Shown: piece by piece, positions 24,604 to 38,556 of the stretch
Layout of the letters: each line of letters starts with the position of its first letter
Numbering within the stretch: the stretch's first letter is position 1
The notes under the pieces: model-generated
What the model was told of the DNA's origin: nothing
The model's database searches: none
What the model saw: the letters and a program-made list of their open reading frames with translations, nothing else
Translations under genes and position numbers: made by a program
NCBI GenBank assembly: GCA_025093555.1
Contig: JAIWNF010000002.1
Span: 248,001-312,000, forward strand
DNA from: Circinella umbellata
Taxonomy: Eukaryota; Mucoromycota; Mucoromycetes; Mucorales; Lichtheimiaceae
Direction: 5' to 3'
DNA length: 64,000 nt

Positions 24604-26769
24604 ATGGCTACTTCATTATCAGGGTTTGAGAATGACAATGACGATCTTACTGTATCACAACAACCAGACAACATCAACGATCTTGATGTCGAGAAAGCAG
24701 CTTCTATGAGCATTACCACATCGATTAATGAAAAATCAAAAGATGCAAACCAATACCATGACAACAATTGTTCTGAGAACGCTTTGAAATGTATTCGCTC
24801 TGGTAAGAATGCAGAAAATATATACTCTTTTGTATTGGAATACAACTCACAAAAAAATGAAGATTATGTGGATGGTTAAAAAAATTCTAAATAAGGAAAA
24901 ATTATGTAGAGATCATGGACGAAGCAAGTGTTGTTGAATCTCCCCCGCAAGATGTTCTCAATGATATTCCAAATGGTGGCTATGGATGGTATGTTTTAAT
25001 TTATAACTACGCCCATTATTAGTAAGAATTCATAAAAAATGATTATTGTAGAAATTAATATGTTTGGGCTACACATATTATATTTTTAGGGCCATTGTTG
25101 TTGCAGGATTTTTTGCGAATGTTGTTATGTTTGGTATTGCGAACTGTTATGGTATCTTTTCGCAAGCTTTTGCAACATCTATATTGAAGGACAAAGCGAG
25201 TACTTTAGAGCTCATGACAGTTGGCTCATTGATTAATGTTTGTTTAAATGTATTCTCTCCTGTCAGTGTACTTCTTGTTCGATTCGGCACACGTATCAAT
25301 TACGCTGTAGGAAGTATATTGATGTGTCTTGGGTTAATGTTGGCTTCGCTTACTACGGAGATATGGCATTTATATTTGACACAAGGCTTTTTGTTCGGAT
25401 TCGGTGCATCGTTTCTTTATATGTCGATTGCTTCAGTCATCCCACAATGGTAAATATTATAGTTTTGAATTATAATGGAATGTTTTATTTACCCTGCTTA
25501 TTATAATCTACTAACTGGAATTTTAAAATTGAAAGGTTTACAACACGTAGAGCTACGGCAATGAGTATTAGTTCATGTGGTTCAGGTCTTGGAGGATTAG
25601 CCATGAGCCCACTGGTAATAATTAACCTAAACATTAGTAGCATGTGTCATGTTTACTTGGAATTTTAATTGATAAACATCAGTACATATATCATCGGTTT
25701 CATAAACTGATAATTATTATTATGATTATATTTTTAGACCAACTATTTGATTATAAAATATGGTGTTCCATGGTCCTATCGCATACTTGCTTTTTTTTGT
25801 TTAGGTCTTTGCATTGTAGGGACAATTCTCATAAAAGATCGTTTCCCTGCTTCTTATCGCAAAAGCCAACCATTAAAGTCACCGATTCAATTATCCATGT
25901 TTAAAATGGTTAATTTTGATATATGGTTAGTAGGTTCTGTTATAGGTGTCATGGGTTACCTTGGACCAATGTTTTATCTACCAAGTAAGGCATAATAAAA
26001 AGCTAGCTTTGACGTACATCATTATTATTGCTGCACTGAATGAATTCATAACTGACGCAATTATTTTTTTATTATTATTATAAGAGTATGCCGCCGACAT
26101 CGGATTAAGCCCTCAGGACGGGTCTAACATGCTCGCTATTATGTGTGCAGTAAATGCAGTCGCCCGTATTGCACTTGGGTTTGTCGCAGACAAAATTGGT
26201 CGACTCAATATGTTTATAATTACTTCTATATTATCTGGAATATTTTCGTTTGTTATTTGGCCATTTGCTACATCATATGGTATTCTAGTGCTTTTTTGTG
26301 TGTTATGGGGTGCTACTTCTGGCATGTATTACGCTCTGGTATGTCACTAAATTAAATCTTATTATTTGGCTGCAATATGCTATGAAGAAAAAAGTTGATT
26401 TAAATATTATTATTCCGTTGTAGGCTGCACCAATCACGGCAAGTGTCGTTGGTATGGAAAAGTTGTCTGCAGGGTTGTCACTCGCTTTTCTTATTAGTGC
26501 CGTTGCTGCTATGGTTAGTTAAATTTTTATTATTATAGTCTATTTCCATACGATTTATCATAACGTTCATCAGCAGTAGTTGACATTTATGTCTATTGTT
26601 CTATCATACTTTTTAGGGTACTCCTATTATGTCTGCAATCCAACAAGCAACACCAAATAATGGATACATTGGTATTCAAATGTTTGATGGAGCTGTATAT
26701 GTATTAGGAGCATTTATTTGTTTATTTTTGAAATTTCGATTGACAGGCTCTTTACTTTCCAAATATTAA
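24604..26769 (+). CDS. MFS transporter, monocarboxylate-transporter-like
   Basis: Multi-pass plasma-membrane carrier of the major facilitator superfamily. It is closest in pattern to fungal MCT-like proteins, which move monocarboxylates or related solutes; the substrate is unknown. Exons 24910-24988, 25090-25449, 25536-25614, 25738-25984, 26085-26338, 26424-26513 and 26617-26769 are well supported and give 418 residues from the ATG at 24915. The membrane domain opens with the family's GGYGW motif, and the cytosolic loop holds ARIALGFVADKIGRLN. About 12 hydrophobic segments follow one another. An upstream exon 24604-24874 (90 codons, Ser/Asn/Asp-rich, like MCT N-terminal tails) can be joined in frame, but only through a 35-nt intron. 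The true start may therefore be 24604 or 24915. Confidence 0.85.
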
Positions 26770-28756
26770 TATTTTTTCTGGACACATCATTGTATTGTTT
26801 CCTCCTAAATTTTCATGCGTCTAGTATATAATCATAAATTCACTATAATAAAGATGTCATATACCATTTTTTTACATTGTAATTCTGTACGATTAGTTGT
26901 ATAATATATATATATTTTCGCTGGTGTTGAAAATAAATTATTAGTTTCAAAATCGAAATCAAGTTTTTCATTCCCCTGGATTTCAGTGAAATTAATGAGA
27001 CGTATATGAAATTAATGAATCAATGCTTATTTTTTTATGACATTATTGGATCAGATTTTATGTACCCACTCTAACAAAAGAAAAATAAGAAATAAACTTA
27101 CACGAGTTGCTTAATAATGTCCTATTTCTTAGTGAGCTTCATACAGCATCAAATAGCAATTTTACATTGTATTAATGAAAGCATATGTTTTTTTTAAATT
27201 GGTTAGCATGTCCTATACTTAGAAAGATAATAATAATATAGATCCACAAATCTAACAAGTATAATAAATTATTATATAAATAATATTTTAGCTTGAACTG
27301 TTGGAAAATATATAAGCACTTTCTTTTCTTCCCTGAATGAACCAAAAAATGGAATTTGGTACTCTTCCCCTATTGGCATATAACGAAAATACAGCCTTCA
27401 AATTTTACTATGAACTGCCTCCCGCGCTTTGAAATGGGTTATTGCGATAAAGATAACTTAATGGTTATCTCTAATAATACGAAACCTTTGAGAGAGGGAC
27501 AACTTTTATCATCCCGACGACAATTTTAATGATGACGGGCCAAATGCATAGGGTGCAGCAGATCCTTTCTCCTTTTATAACACTCAAACCGAAATACATA
27601 ATTTGTTTCTATTATTAGCAGCATTATTAGCATTATCAACAATTTCCCCTTTTCTTCTATTTTCTCCTGCTTCTTCATACATCTTTACACATCAGTCCTC
27701 TACTGGAATTGTGAAGTTCAATGCCTATTTGACTTCTAGTGGCATATAATTATAAGTATATAGCAATGAATCTCAAGGAAGTGACTAGAGGACACCTTTA
27801 GGCGCAAGTCATCTATAGTTTTTCACATTGTCAAATATAAATTTTAGTCTATGATACTGATATGTGGTGGACAACAAACTTATTTTTCTACTTAATATGT
27901 CAGCATGAAAGTACTCATCAACTATCTTGATATGTAATTCAGGGTCACAACAAAGAAGAATAGAATGATTTATAGTTTATTGAAACGGTTGTAAGTTCAA
28001 CAATTAATCGAGACCAGTAGCCATTGTTGATTAGTTGGATTACATCTTTTTTTTTTTTTTTTTTGGTGATTGAGAATATAATAAATTATTTCTGATACGT
28101 AACAAAGTGAATAATAATTCGAAAAAATGATAATAAAGCGAAACATACTCTGGTTAAGATTTTATATGTATAGCGAATAGCATAGAATAGCACCGCTTTA
28201 TAGTTATTTTAATACTATTCAGTAAAGCTGATAGGTTGATAAGACATTTTTAAGACAACTGAATCTCGATGAACAGACCACAGAATACGTCGATTATTCT
28301 TGCAAAAATAATCATTGACTCACTTTATTCATTCATGGCTATTTAAAATGATTGTTGGTTACTGTAGTTATCAAGATTTCTTTCTTTTACGTATTACTGT
28401 ATTTAGTGATCCATAATATAACACAAGCTGAAATATGGTGATCAGCTACACATATCATTTTTATTTTATAGCAAAAGTTAAAAAAGAAATTGTAAAATAA
28501 GTACAACTACAGACAAAGAATGTGCACTGTTGCTATTTGCGTTAATTATTATGTTACTGAATATATATATAACACAAATATTTATCATGTTAGTAGCTAC
28601 AATTAATAATATATTATTGATGATTTATTTCAAGAGTAATAGGAAATACCATTAATGGGAATATACATTTTGAATTCTGTTTGCTGTTGTTTTTGGAATG
28701 AAAATAAATATATAGAGAAGGAAAAAAAAAAGATATTACAAAAAAGTAAGTGTTAT
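26770..28756. other. intergenic between convergent MFS and FKS genes
   Basis: About 2 kb of AT-rich sequence with a long T-run at about 28047-28064. I find no open frame, RNA gene or transposon end. Confidence 0.5.
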
Positions 28757-31700
28757 TTAAATAGGAGAAGCACCACGATGATACCCTGTCATTTTGTCAT
28801 TTAAAAAGAAAGGAGGAATGCAAATAAGAGAAACAAAAAAGATGAATACGAGACAAAAGATGGGTCCATAAGTCAAAGCAATTTCACGTCGTCTTCGTCT
28901 CCGTTTCGTAGATAATACCGAAGGACGAATTTGATTTGAAGGACGAAGCCAAAATAACATTAAAGAATGGATTCGATCAATATACGGTATCAAAGTAAAA
29001 GGAAACAAAAAGAATAAGATTAAGTGTCCCAAAATGAAGTCCGTTGTAAATGCGGACATTTCCACAATCTTGCATAAATATTCTCTTGCTCCATGGAAAC
29101 CCAGCTAATCATAATAATAATAATAATAATAACAAAAAGTTAATTCCTTATTCTGCCTAGCTTCATTCCTGGCTGTTCTCTTTTCAAAGAAAAACGGCTA
29201 TTACTTACATTACTTCCACGCCATCGCCCAGTCCACCATGTTCGGTTAGTTGTATCGTGATGTAATTCACGTGATAAAAAGAATCCAACCAACGTCTTGA
29301 ACACAAATCGTTCAACTGAAAACATGGTCAATATACCTAACACTGTAGATCTAATTGCAAATCCTTCAAGCCACCAAAACATTTCGAAAAAGACAACAAA
29401 TCCAACCAATGCTAAAGTATGTGCAATGCCTGCCATATATAATCCAATTTTCTTGTTTCCGGCCGAATGAACCATTCCCACTAGTGTTGAGATAAATTGT
29501 AGTAATAATAAAAACACTGCATTCCATACAATAGGTCCTACCGTTAAGCCAGCAATTCGGGCCAATGCACCACCTGGACCGAAATCTTCTTGTTTTGTCA
29601 TCACCAACCGATGTTGCTGAAAACTTTCATCCACATGTCGGCTCTTGTAAAATATATAACAGGAAGCACATAAACCGGCTTGCACCAGTGGCATAAATAT
29701 TTCGGAGGTTAGAATACTTGATAATTGAGCCCTTGGCCACATGGCTGATGCTGATCCACCACCTTTTCCTTGTTCTTGTTGAGTTGCTTTTCTTTTGATA
29801 CCGGTAATTTGTACTCGAGATTGTCGACAAAAGGTAATCCACGCATGACTATAATAACGTCCAGCATTACCGCGTGTCAACCAACCCAAATACTCCCGAT
29901 AATCCGTTATAAAGTCTGTGAGAACAAACTGATGTGGATTGAATACAAAAGGTGAAATAACTAATGATCCGACAGTTCCCCAAAAATAAAGCAGATGTGG
30001 AATCCACAATGTCAGTGTGACAAATATCAACATAAACATGGTCCGTGCGCCAAAATAAATGCTTTGATTGGCAAATCGTGAATAGAGAATTGAAAAAGGT
30101 AAACGCGCGGTAGCAAATCCACGTCCAGTAGCAATATATCGTGCACCACCGAAATTGAGATTGGATAAAACTGAATTGGCATAGATTTGATTGACAAACA
30201 CCTCAAACAATGGAGACAAGGATAAAAATTGTTTAAATAATCGCAATGTACTTCGCCAAGTTCCCTTTTCTGTCAATTCTTGCAAAAACAAAGGCAAAAA
30301 GGCAATGAAAAACACCCAAAAAATGGCAGCAATACATCGTTGTAACCATTCGTAGACGGGTCGCATATTGAAGCAGTTTTTTTCATTACCTTGGAGTGAA
30401 CATTCTGGTACGGAGGTTGCCATCGTCCCGACAAAAGTCATACAGAACAAGAACAACTGTACAGCAAAAATAATCATAATGTTATTCATATGGAACCCCG
30501 GATGAGCATAATAAAATGTCAAGAATCGATCGAGAGGTAATTGGGTGCCCAAATAATAATATTCTCTTGATAACATTTGTTCACCCATACCCGTACCAAT
30601 CTTGGTTGTGAAATTCAAAATGGAACAGAAACCCAGATCACGACCTTTTCCACATTGCAAATATTCTGTATGTTTGATCCGCCCTCCCCTTGAAAGTGCA
30701 TTCATACCAGCGTAAATATCCTCATTTAAATGCAATCCACGTTGTGCTTTGCTTACTCCACCACGAGTCGTCATAAATGACGCATTCAAAAAATCTGGAT
30801 GACCATAATGTAGTCGACCTCCTGTTTTCGCCATGATCCGCTGAGTCAATGTACCAAAAGTTTGTTCTTTTCCAGCTGCCACATCACCCAAAACACCCAC
30901 ATTTTCGGAGAAGATATATTCACGTGCACCTACAATAGCCACGGGAGCTGGCGCATCTTTGTGCAAAGCATAAATTTCATCAGGAGCCAATGTTTGTTCA
31001 AATTCGGAAAAAATGCTTCGCACCTTTAAACATTCTTCCAAATAATTATCTTGATTGGCATCCACCAATTGCAAATATTCACCACGGTAAAAAATAATGG
31101 CATGGTTTTGATTATCTGATTTACCATCACCCAGAATAGGATTACCAGGTAATCGAACACGATAACGAGGGACACGACGATAAGTACCTTCAATCTTAGG
31201 ACAATGACCATCAATAAGAACGGAATAAAATGTGGAAGAAGCACCAGGTGTATTGCTTGGTTCTTCATCAATATAAGCAATTTGCATATGTGGGTACTCA
31301 CTTAAAATAGCTTCACAATTTTTGCCTTCTTCGGGAGAAAACTTGGCATAACGTTGCATGGCAACCAAATAACGGAATTTTTGATGAGCAATGGAATCTA
31401 AATGTTCCTCCGTGGGTTTGATATTATCATTGGAAACGGCTAATTCAGGATGTTCAATGCGGTGAAGAATCTTTAATGCTCGTGCATAATTCATAAAACC
31501 AGAGACAGTTCTATATAATGTTTGAGCTCGTAATGATGCCCACATTCTTGTCCGCATGGTATATTCGGGTTTCGATGACTTAAACCCAATACAATAAAAT
31601 GGTAAATCATCTTTATCACTGGCCACTGAAGCTGAAAATGGAGATGATGATGAACATGTAAGGTCTTCTGACTTCTTGTTATTATACTCAGAGAATCCAG

Positions 31701-34349
31701 TGGTACTTGATGAATGGATTTGGAATGGATTTTCTTCTTCAGCCATAAACTTGGTATCCTTGACAAAGTTGTCCCATTCAGTTGGATGTAAGCGTTTCAA
31801 ATACTCCAACAAAGTCACACGGGTGGTATTATCTTCTTCACGAATAATCTCACGTAACGTCAAAATCATCTTTTCAGCATAATGAGGTGTGAATACTGTA
31901 AATGTTGGCATTTTTTGAACAGAACAAGGTTCTGGAATATCGGTCGCCAAACTTTGTGCAAAAAATGATAATCGACGCTCTGCTTCGGAATGTGATGGGA
32001 AACAATCCTCTTTTTTTATTTTGTTGCGTGGATTGAAAAAGGGAGGCGAGGCAATTTCACCATGTTGATGTTCATCATCTGTAGCACGCCAATGATATAA
32101 AAGAGCTTGTAAGTTATGACTGGATAGCAAATGTTCACGATACATGGCAATAATAATGGCATTCCACATTTGTGAGCAAGCCATTTTGCGCAAGGGAGTC
32201 GTAGTCAATTGTTCTTCTTGTTGTGGTGTAGCCAATACCTTACTATACAACAAATTTGGTAGACGAGAAAACAAGGTCTTCCACGAAGTCATGATAGAAA
32301 TACCCATACGGAATGCTTGTGAAACAGAAAACATGGTACTCCATACCACATACCACAAATAGGTATCCAAGAAAAACAACACCAATTCGACCGTAAACAT
32401 CAAAATACTTGTCAGTGAAGGAAGTAATTGACATACCCATTTACCTAATAATGGATCCGCCATACAATTATTCAAATTCATCATACTTGTTGCAGCCAAC
32501 GCATCTCGGAATGACAATGCCAAAAAGAAATAGGTTTCTAAAAACTTGCAAGCAAAGATACATATCCATAGCAACACGGATAGAAATCGATCATCACTGG
32601 TCATGGATGGAAAATTCGATGTAAAGGTCTTGCAAGCCAAATGATTACTTGCTCTTTTGCGATGGAACAAGTTAGCTGATGGGATGATTGCCAAAAGAAT
32701 AGCAACAATAGCACCTAGACCCAATTGACATGCAGCTACAATCAATGCAATCCAACTCGTTCGATCAATCCAAAGAACGTAGATAGAAGCACCCACGTGA
32801 CATCCAGCCAATAGACTTAACATGGTCAGTCGCGAAAATAATATTTTCGCAGTACTTTTACTTGTTGGTAAATACATGAATTCAGCCACAGTTGCTGCCA
32901 TCATGAGTAACACGGCAACCAATCCACCTAATCCGATCACGGAAAGTTTGACTGGCATTTCATGGTGCTCCATATATAAAAAGTCGACATTGGCCGCCAT
33001 ATAATACCAAAAAATAGATACATGGATGATCCAAATACGTGAAAAGTTGGTAAGTAAATGCAACCATGAACGAGACTCGTAAAATGTCTTGTGAAATGCA
33101 CCATCCCAATCTACATTAGCCAAACCACTAAATCTTTGATTGGGTGGCAAATCTTTTAACATGTGACCATCACGAAGTACAAGTCGTTGAGCTATAGCAC
33201 GTCGATCCCAAAAGAATTGATTGATATCATCATAACCAATAATATGGTTATGGTCTTTTTCACGACGAATACATTGACCTTGAACCCATTGATAAGACTG
33301 GTTATGAACAAAAGAATAAAGAGGCGATACAATATCATCCAAAAAGCTGAGTTGCGATTGTTGTTGTTCGGGTGGTGGAGCTGCATAATCATCGGCCAAT
33401 TTGAATATAAAACAAATTAATTCAGGGATATAACGTAAAGTTGCAGCTTCACCCCATATTAATAAATAAAGTGCCAATTGGGACACCCTTTGATGATTTG
33501 TCATATTTTCCATACGTTCTCTCCATTCTCTTTTGGCTTCTTCTACCAGTAAACCAGTAGGTGTTGTCTTTGGTGGAGCAGGATGATTATCATCCAAATT
33601 CAACTGAGCTGCAAAATACCATTTTCGATAATTGGCATGCTCACCACCAATATAATCGGCATGAAGGGTCCAAAGAGCTTGCCATGGTTCCATACGAGCT
33701 GAACGTGAATCCAACATGGTTAATAAATGGTCAAACATATTGTAGCTGTTGTCTCGTTGGAAACCGAATTTTGTTACATAGTTGTCAAAAATAGATTCAA
33801 TTTCAGAAATTTTGACGGGGACATCCGTTGTATTCCAATTAGGATATTGTTGATGATAATAATAATGGTGCTGTTTTTGCCAATTTTTTTCTGATTTTGT
33901 CGCTTCTTCTTCTTCTTCTTCTTCTTCTGCTGTTGTTGTCACAGATTCTTCTTTTTGTGGAGCTGATGGCGCTTTTAATGAATGAATATCATGATGAGGT
34001 CTTTGCAATGCTGTATATAAGGTGGCAGCAGATGAACTGGCACCAACCATACCTGGTGATTCCATGATCGATGTTTCAGGAGTCGGTAGTGCTATATCTA
34101 AAAATATTCAGCTATTAGCTTTGTTTTTTATTATTTTATTTGTATTAAATAAATTTTACCTATTGTGTTTTGACGCGATGTTTGTTGTTGTGAAGGCAAT
34201 GGTGGGACTGTATCCTCTTGTTCATCCTCTTGCTGTTGCATATTGTTATTGTTATTGGAGCTGTATATCAAAATATATAAGTTTTATGATTTATGTTAAA
34301 TATTTTCTTTTGTATAGGGTTGCCTTCACTATTACACTTACGATGCCAT
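28757..34349 (-). CDS. FKS1: 1,3-beta-D-glucan synthase catalytic subunit
   Basis: GT48 integral plasma-membrane enzyme that polymerises beta-1,3-glucan from UDP-glucose. Exons in transcript order are 34349-34342 (8 nt), 34260-34160, 34097-29209 and 29104-28757, giving 1781 residues. The N-terminal tail is Asn/Gln/Glu-rich. Family blocks include NVDWDGAFHKTFYESRSWLHL, a central cytosolic GT48 domain with RYRVRLPGNPILGDGKSDNQ, HLNEDIYAGMNALSRGGRIKH and KGRDLGFCSILNFTTKIGTGMGEQ, and two membrane clusters. The last exon carries REYLCKIVEMSAFTTDFILGH and IPYIDRIHSLMLFWLRPS. The tiny first exon (ATGGCATC) splices in phase to Ser-Asn-rich sequence, which decides the start. The positions of the two echinocandin hot spots (about residues 560 and 1286) are diverged from yeast. 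An acidic run lies near residue 95. Upstream is the Ral-like gene, on the same strand. Confidence 0.96.
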
Positions 34350-35496
34350 TTGCCTTTTTATATTATTATTTTAATGGAGGAGAAGTCACTTATTAAAAGG
34401 AGAGAAAGAAGGGTATGACATATATCAATAATAGAATTAAAAATTAAAAAAAAGGAAAGAGAAACAAAATAGTTGATCCAGTTAAGGAATGAAGAAAAAA
34501 GATAAACAAATATCACGATAGCGAACCAAAAAAAAAACACGTCTAAAGACACATACATCATATACGATCAACAAGGAAAAAATAATATATGCATGATTTT
34601 ACAAAAAAAAAAGTTTCCGGATTGAAAATAAAGACTGCTGTCTTGTATGTGCGTGTGTATACATCCTAAATTATGAAGTATATAAAATATATACACCCCC
34701 TTACTTTATTATAATGAAGATATATATATTATATAAATATATATAAGAATTTTTTAATTTGAACTCTATTGTTTTTTTTTTGCATATACGCATTCTCTGT
34801 AATTAATAATAATTATAATGATAGTTTTGTCACTTTTATTATATGCAACATCCCCCACACTTCACTAACTATCACTACCCCCTTGTTATGTATTTCCTTG
34901 TTTTCTTATTTAATTATTATTATTATCTCTTCGATATCAATAATGTAAAACACAATGTCAACATTTGCTTTAGTCTTTTTTTTTTCGTTGCTATATTCAT
35001 CGAAAAACAATCCTCGGGATCGATACTCTTTTCTAAACAAATAAAATGAATATGATCATCTTATATATTTATTGATTTGGTATTGATTGTTTATGTAATA
35101 TATGTTGTTTTAAGGATTCTTTATTTATATAGCATCAGTCATTCAGCTCTTTCTAATCGATATTGATATTTTAATTCTTTTTAATTATTTATTGACAATT
35201 GTTAAAAAAATATTAGTTTGTTGATTTGGTAAAATAAATGAAGAGAGATAAAGAGAGAGGGAGAGAGGGAGAGAGAAAGAACGTGTAAATGAGATAAAAT
35301 GGGTTTTATAAAGAAAAAAAATATAAAAAAAAGGAGGAGATGAAGTCTTACTGTTTGTTGTTGGTGTTGTTAAAAAGATATATGACATGTTTTAATTGTA
35401 CTAAATAGAATTTGCAAAAGAAGAAAGATGAGAGAAGAAATGGATGGATGCTTGGTTGTTGTTTATAATAAATGATATGATTTAGGTTTGTTATTC
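34350..35496. promoter_or_regulatory. FKS promoter region and Ral-like gene 3' region
   Basis: About 1.15 kb between two - strand genes. On the coding strand it is pyrimidine-rich close to the FKS start and at 35200-35290 (GAGAGAGG runs on +). No separate gene is seen. Confidence 0.5.
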
Positions 35497-36348
35497 TTAT
35501 ATAATGATACATTTTCCTTTCTTTGATTTCCCTTCATTCATGTGCAATTGTTCTTTACGACCCCGAATACTTCGCATCAACATTGTATATACTTCATCTA
35601 CATTTTGACGTGTCTTGGCAGATGTTTCCAAATAAGGACAACCCCATTCTTGTCCCAATTGCTGTGCTTCAGATGATGATACTTTACGTAAATGGGCCAA
35701 ATCTACTTTATTACCCACCAAAATAAATGGAATCTAATCATAACATATTATATATATATATATATTCTACTATTAAAACAAAACTTCTATTTATAATAAA
35801 ATATTACTAAATTTAACTTACGGTATCATCATCGAGAACTCTTAGAATTTGATCCCGAAATTCTTGAGTATGTTCAAACGATTCATGTTCACATACTGAA
35901 AATACACAAAGAAATCCTTCACCAGATCGATAATAATTATCACGAATCTATTTATATATAAGTGTACACACTTTAGTTTATATTTGTATAAGCATTTTCT
36001 TATATTTCCCTCCATCCACACTTACAGCTGCATATTCTTCTTGACCTGCTGTATCGAGAATATCAATTTGACATTCTTGACCATCTAACATGACTTTCTT
36101 TCTATAGGCTATTTATATTATTTATATTTTAAGAAAAGAGAAATGGAGTGTTAAATGAGGTATATTAAATAAATAATTATAATAAATAATTATAAAAATA
36201 ACCATTTACAATCAGCTTTCGTTGGATCGTATTCTTCTACAAAGTCACCATACATGTATTGTAAAGTTAAAGCAGATTTGCCGACTCCACCAGAGCCAAC
36301 CATGATGACCTTATGAAGTGGAAGTGATTGTTTTGATTTTTTCGCCAT
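35497..36348 (-). CDS. Ral-like small GTPase of the Ras superfamily
   Basis: Membrane-anchored GTP switch. Exons in transcript order are 36348-36210, 36108-36026, 35947-35822 and 35733-35497, giving 194 residues. The N-terminus [20 protein letters not shown] (G1) and effector region YDPTKADSYRKKV are Ral-type rather than classical Ras-type. Switch II is [26 protein letters not shown] (G4) and ETSAK (G5) are intact. The C-terminus is basic (KSKKGK) and ends in a CAAX box, CIII, consistent with geranylgeranylation because the last residue is hydrophobic Ile. Ral regulates exocyst-dependent secretion in animals; Mucor has a third Ras-type protein of similar kind. No inactivating change is seen. 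The upstream leader is strongly pyrimidine-rich. Confidence 0.93.
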
Positions 36349-38556
36349 GATTTATTAGAATTAAAAGAAAAATAAAAAGTTTTAAAAAAAAGAGAAAAAG
36401 AGAGGGAGAGAAAATAAAAAGAGAGAGGAAATAAGAAAGAACACTTCATTATGTCTGACTTCATATTTCTTTTCTTTTCTTTTTTTTCTCTACATAATAC
36501 AACCGAACTTCCCCATAGCAACCTAATAACTTCTTAATAACTAAATATTATTTAATAATAACTTTTTGACAACGACCTTGTTTTTCTTATTATCTATTTC
36601 TTTTTGTTTTTTCAACGGTTTAATTATTTTCTAGAAATCAATAATAATAAAAAAAGAATCTTTTATTTAATATATTTATTATTATTGTTGATATACAAAG
36701 CTTTAATAGATGATCTAAAAGCATGTATTAAACAGTTATAATATTGATTTTTGCATCATGTTTATCCACCAAAATAAGTAGTCAATAGTCACCCTTGGAA
36801 CGTGTCAATTACGTGCTACAAAATAGAGTACTAATATGTACAACTCAGCAACAGGATTTTTATGCTTGACAGTTCTTTTTCTTCATTAAAAACCCTTTTT
36901 TTTCCTACCTCATCCTTACATCTTATAGAAAAAACCCTGGTTTTATAATAACTATATGTTTCATTCTGACACAGATTGTTTTATATTATATTATAATATA
37001 ATATATTATATCATTTACTATAAACACTATTTTTTATATAATTAGAAACACCGATGAACGGACATATATTAGATACATATTACGGTAGTTTCTGTAAAAA
37101 AAGGGAACTACGATTACCAGTACCTAATTCTATAATAATTTACCTTGTGATAAAAACATCCTGGTAGTAACATTATATCCTTTTTTTTTTTCTCTTATGT
37201 GATAATACCACTGTTTCCAATTATTTTTAATTTGTGTGGGCAACGAGAAATGTTTTATTAAGCAAATGAACACTCTATATTATAATTATACAAACATAAA
37301 AATTGTATAACATGAATAATATATATAACATATCAATACGACAATAATACTATTCACCAGTTGGGAGAAATAAAATAATAGTGGTACGTGTTACTGTAAC
37401 GGTATTTATTTCCTCAGTGGTAAGAAAAATATCAACCCATTATATATTCAGCATAATATATTACTGGATATAGTAGTTCCTTTTTTCTTAATAACATTTT
37501 TCTTAAGCCATATATATAACAACTAAAACAACACCTCCTTCATTTTCTTATTTAGGAGTAGTTTTTAATTGCTAAAAAAAAGCAATGAATGTATAAGGAT
37601 GACTTGTGATATAGAACTATTAAAGGAACATGGAGTGTTATCTGTGCCTTATAAATTCGGTCAGCATCACTATACGTAGCTCATACCAAACTATCCTCAG
37701 CATTTTGATTAAATAAACAAGCTTATGTAGAAAAATATTCTTACTTAATTAGCTCCCACAAAACCACTCAACTAGAAAATGACATGTGCTAAATCGTGAT
37801 GTTCTATTAATAATGGTAAGCATTCTAATAAAGAATGAGCTGCTTTGTCAAAAATGAATATTACAAGTCTCCAACCTTTAATCAAGGATGTATCCTCGAA
37901 ACAATAATCAGCATTGATAATATCTTCAACGCTAATAACAGATGTCAATAACAAATCAATAACAGCTATTACAGTACCAAAATGACCAATATGATGTATT
38001 TGCAGCATACGATTAGTAGATAGTAGACAAACATAAATATACAATGTTTGTATGTAACGATAATACGTAATTAGCTAAAAGAGCTTATGTGTTATTTGTT
38101 TTAATATATGAAGAATTATGTTTCAGCAATTATCTATCGACAAATATAACTTTTAAAAAAAATAAGTCCACGCGCTCGTCAAAAGAAGAAAATTTTATTA
38201 AAGACACTTTGAATAAATTAACCTTGATATATGAAAAAAAACAACGTTTGTATAAGGTACGTACCAAGCTTTACTAAAATACAACAAATAGTAAGTCATA
38301 TTTACAGCACAGATATTACTCTCTATATAAATTTATGCAGGTAACTTTCTCTTTAATACATCAACATGTTACTATCCCAATCGATATGATAAATCATGCG
38401 CCAGCTCTATTTGGTTAGACAATGGTTTTATAAACAAAAAAAAAAATTGAACACATAATCTGCGTATTGTCGCATTTATATTAAGCGACCTTAACACTTA
38501 AACGAAGAAAGTTTTTTTTTTTTAAAAAAAAAAAGTGTTTCGCATTATTTGCTTTA
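36349..38556. other. intergenic at the border of the repeat island
   Basis: AT-rich, with palindromic TATA/ATAT stretches at about 36983-37011. A 90-codon open frame at 37775-38044 on - reads like a protein (SLIKGWRLVIFIFDKAAHS) but has no homology I recognise, no splice partners and no start context. It is a possible relic. Confidence 0.4.

Noticed and set aside
37775..38044. 90-codon - strand frame with protein-like composition
   Set aside because: No start context, splice sites, neighbours or recognisable family; kept only as a remark in the intergenic entry.
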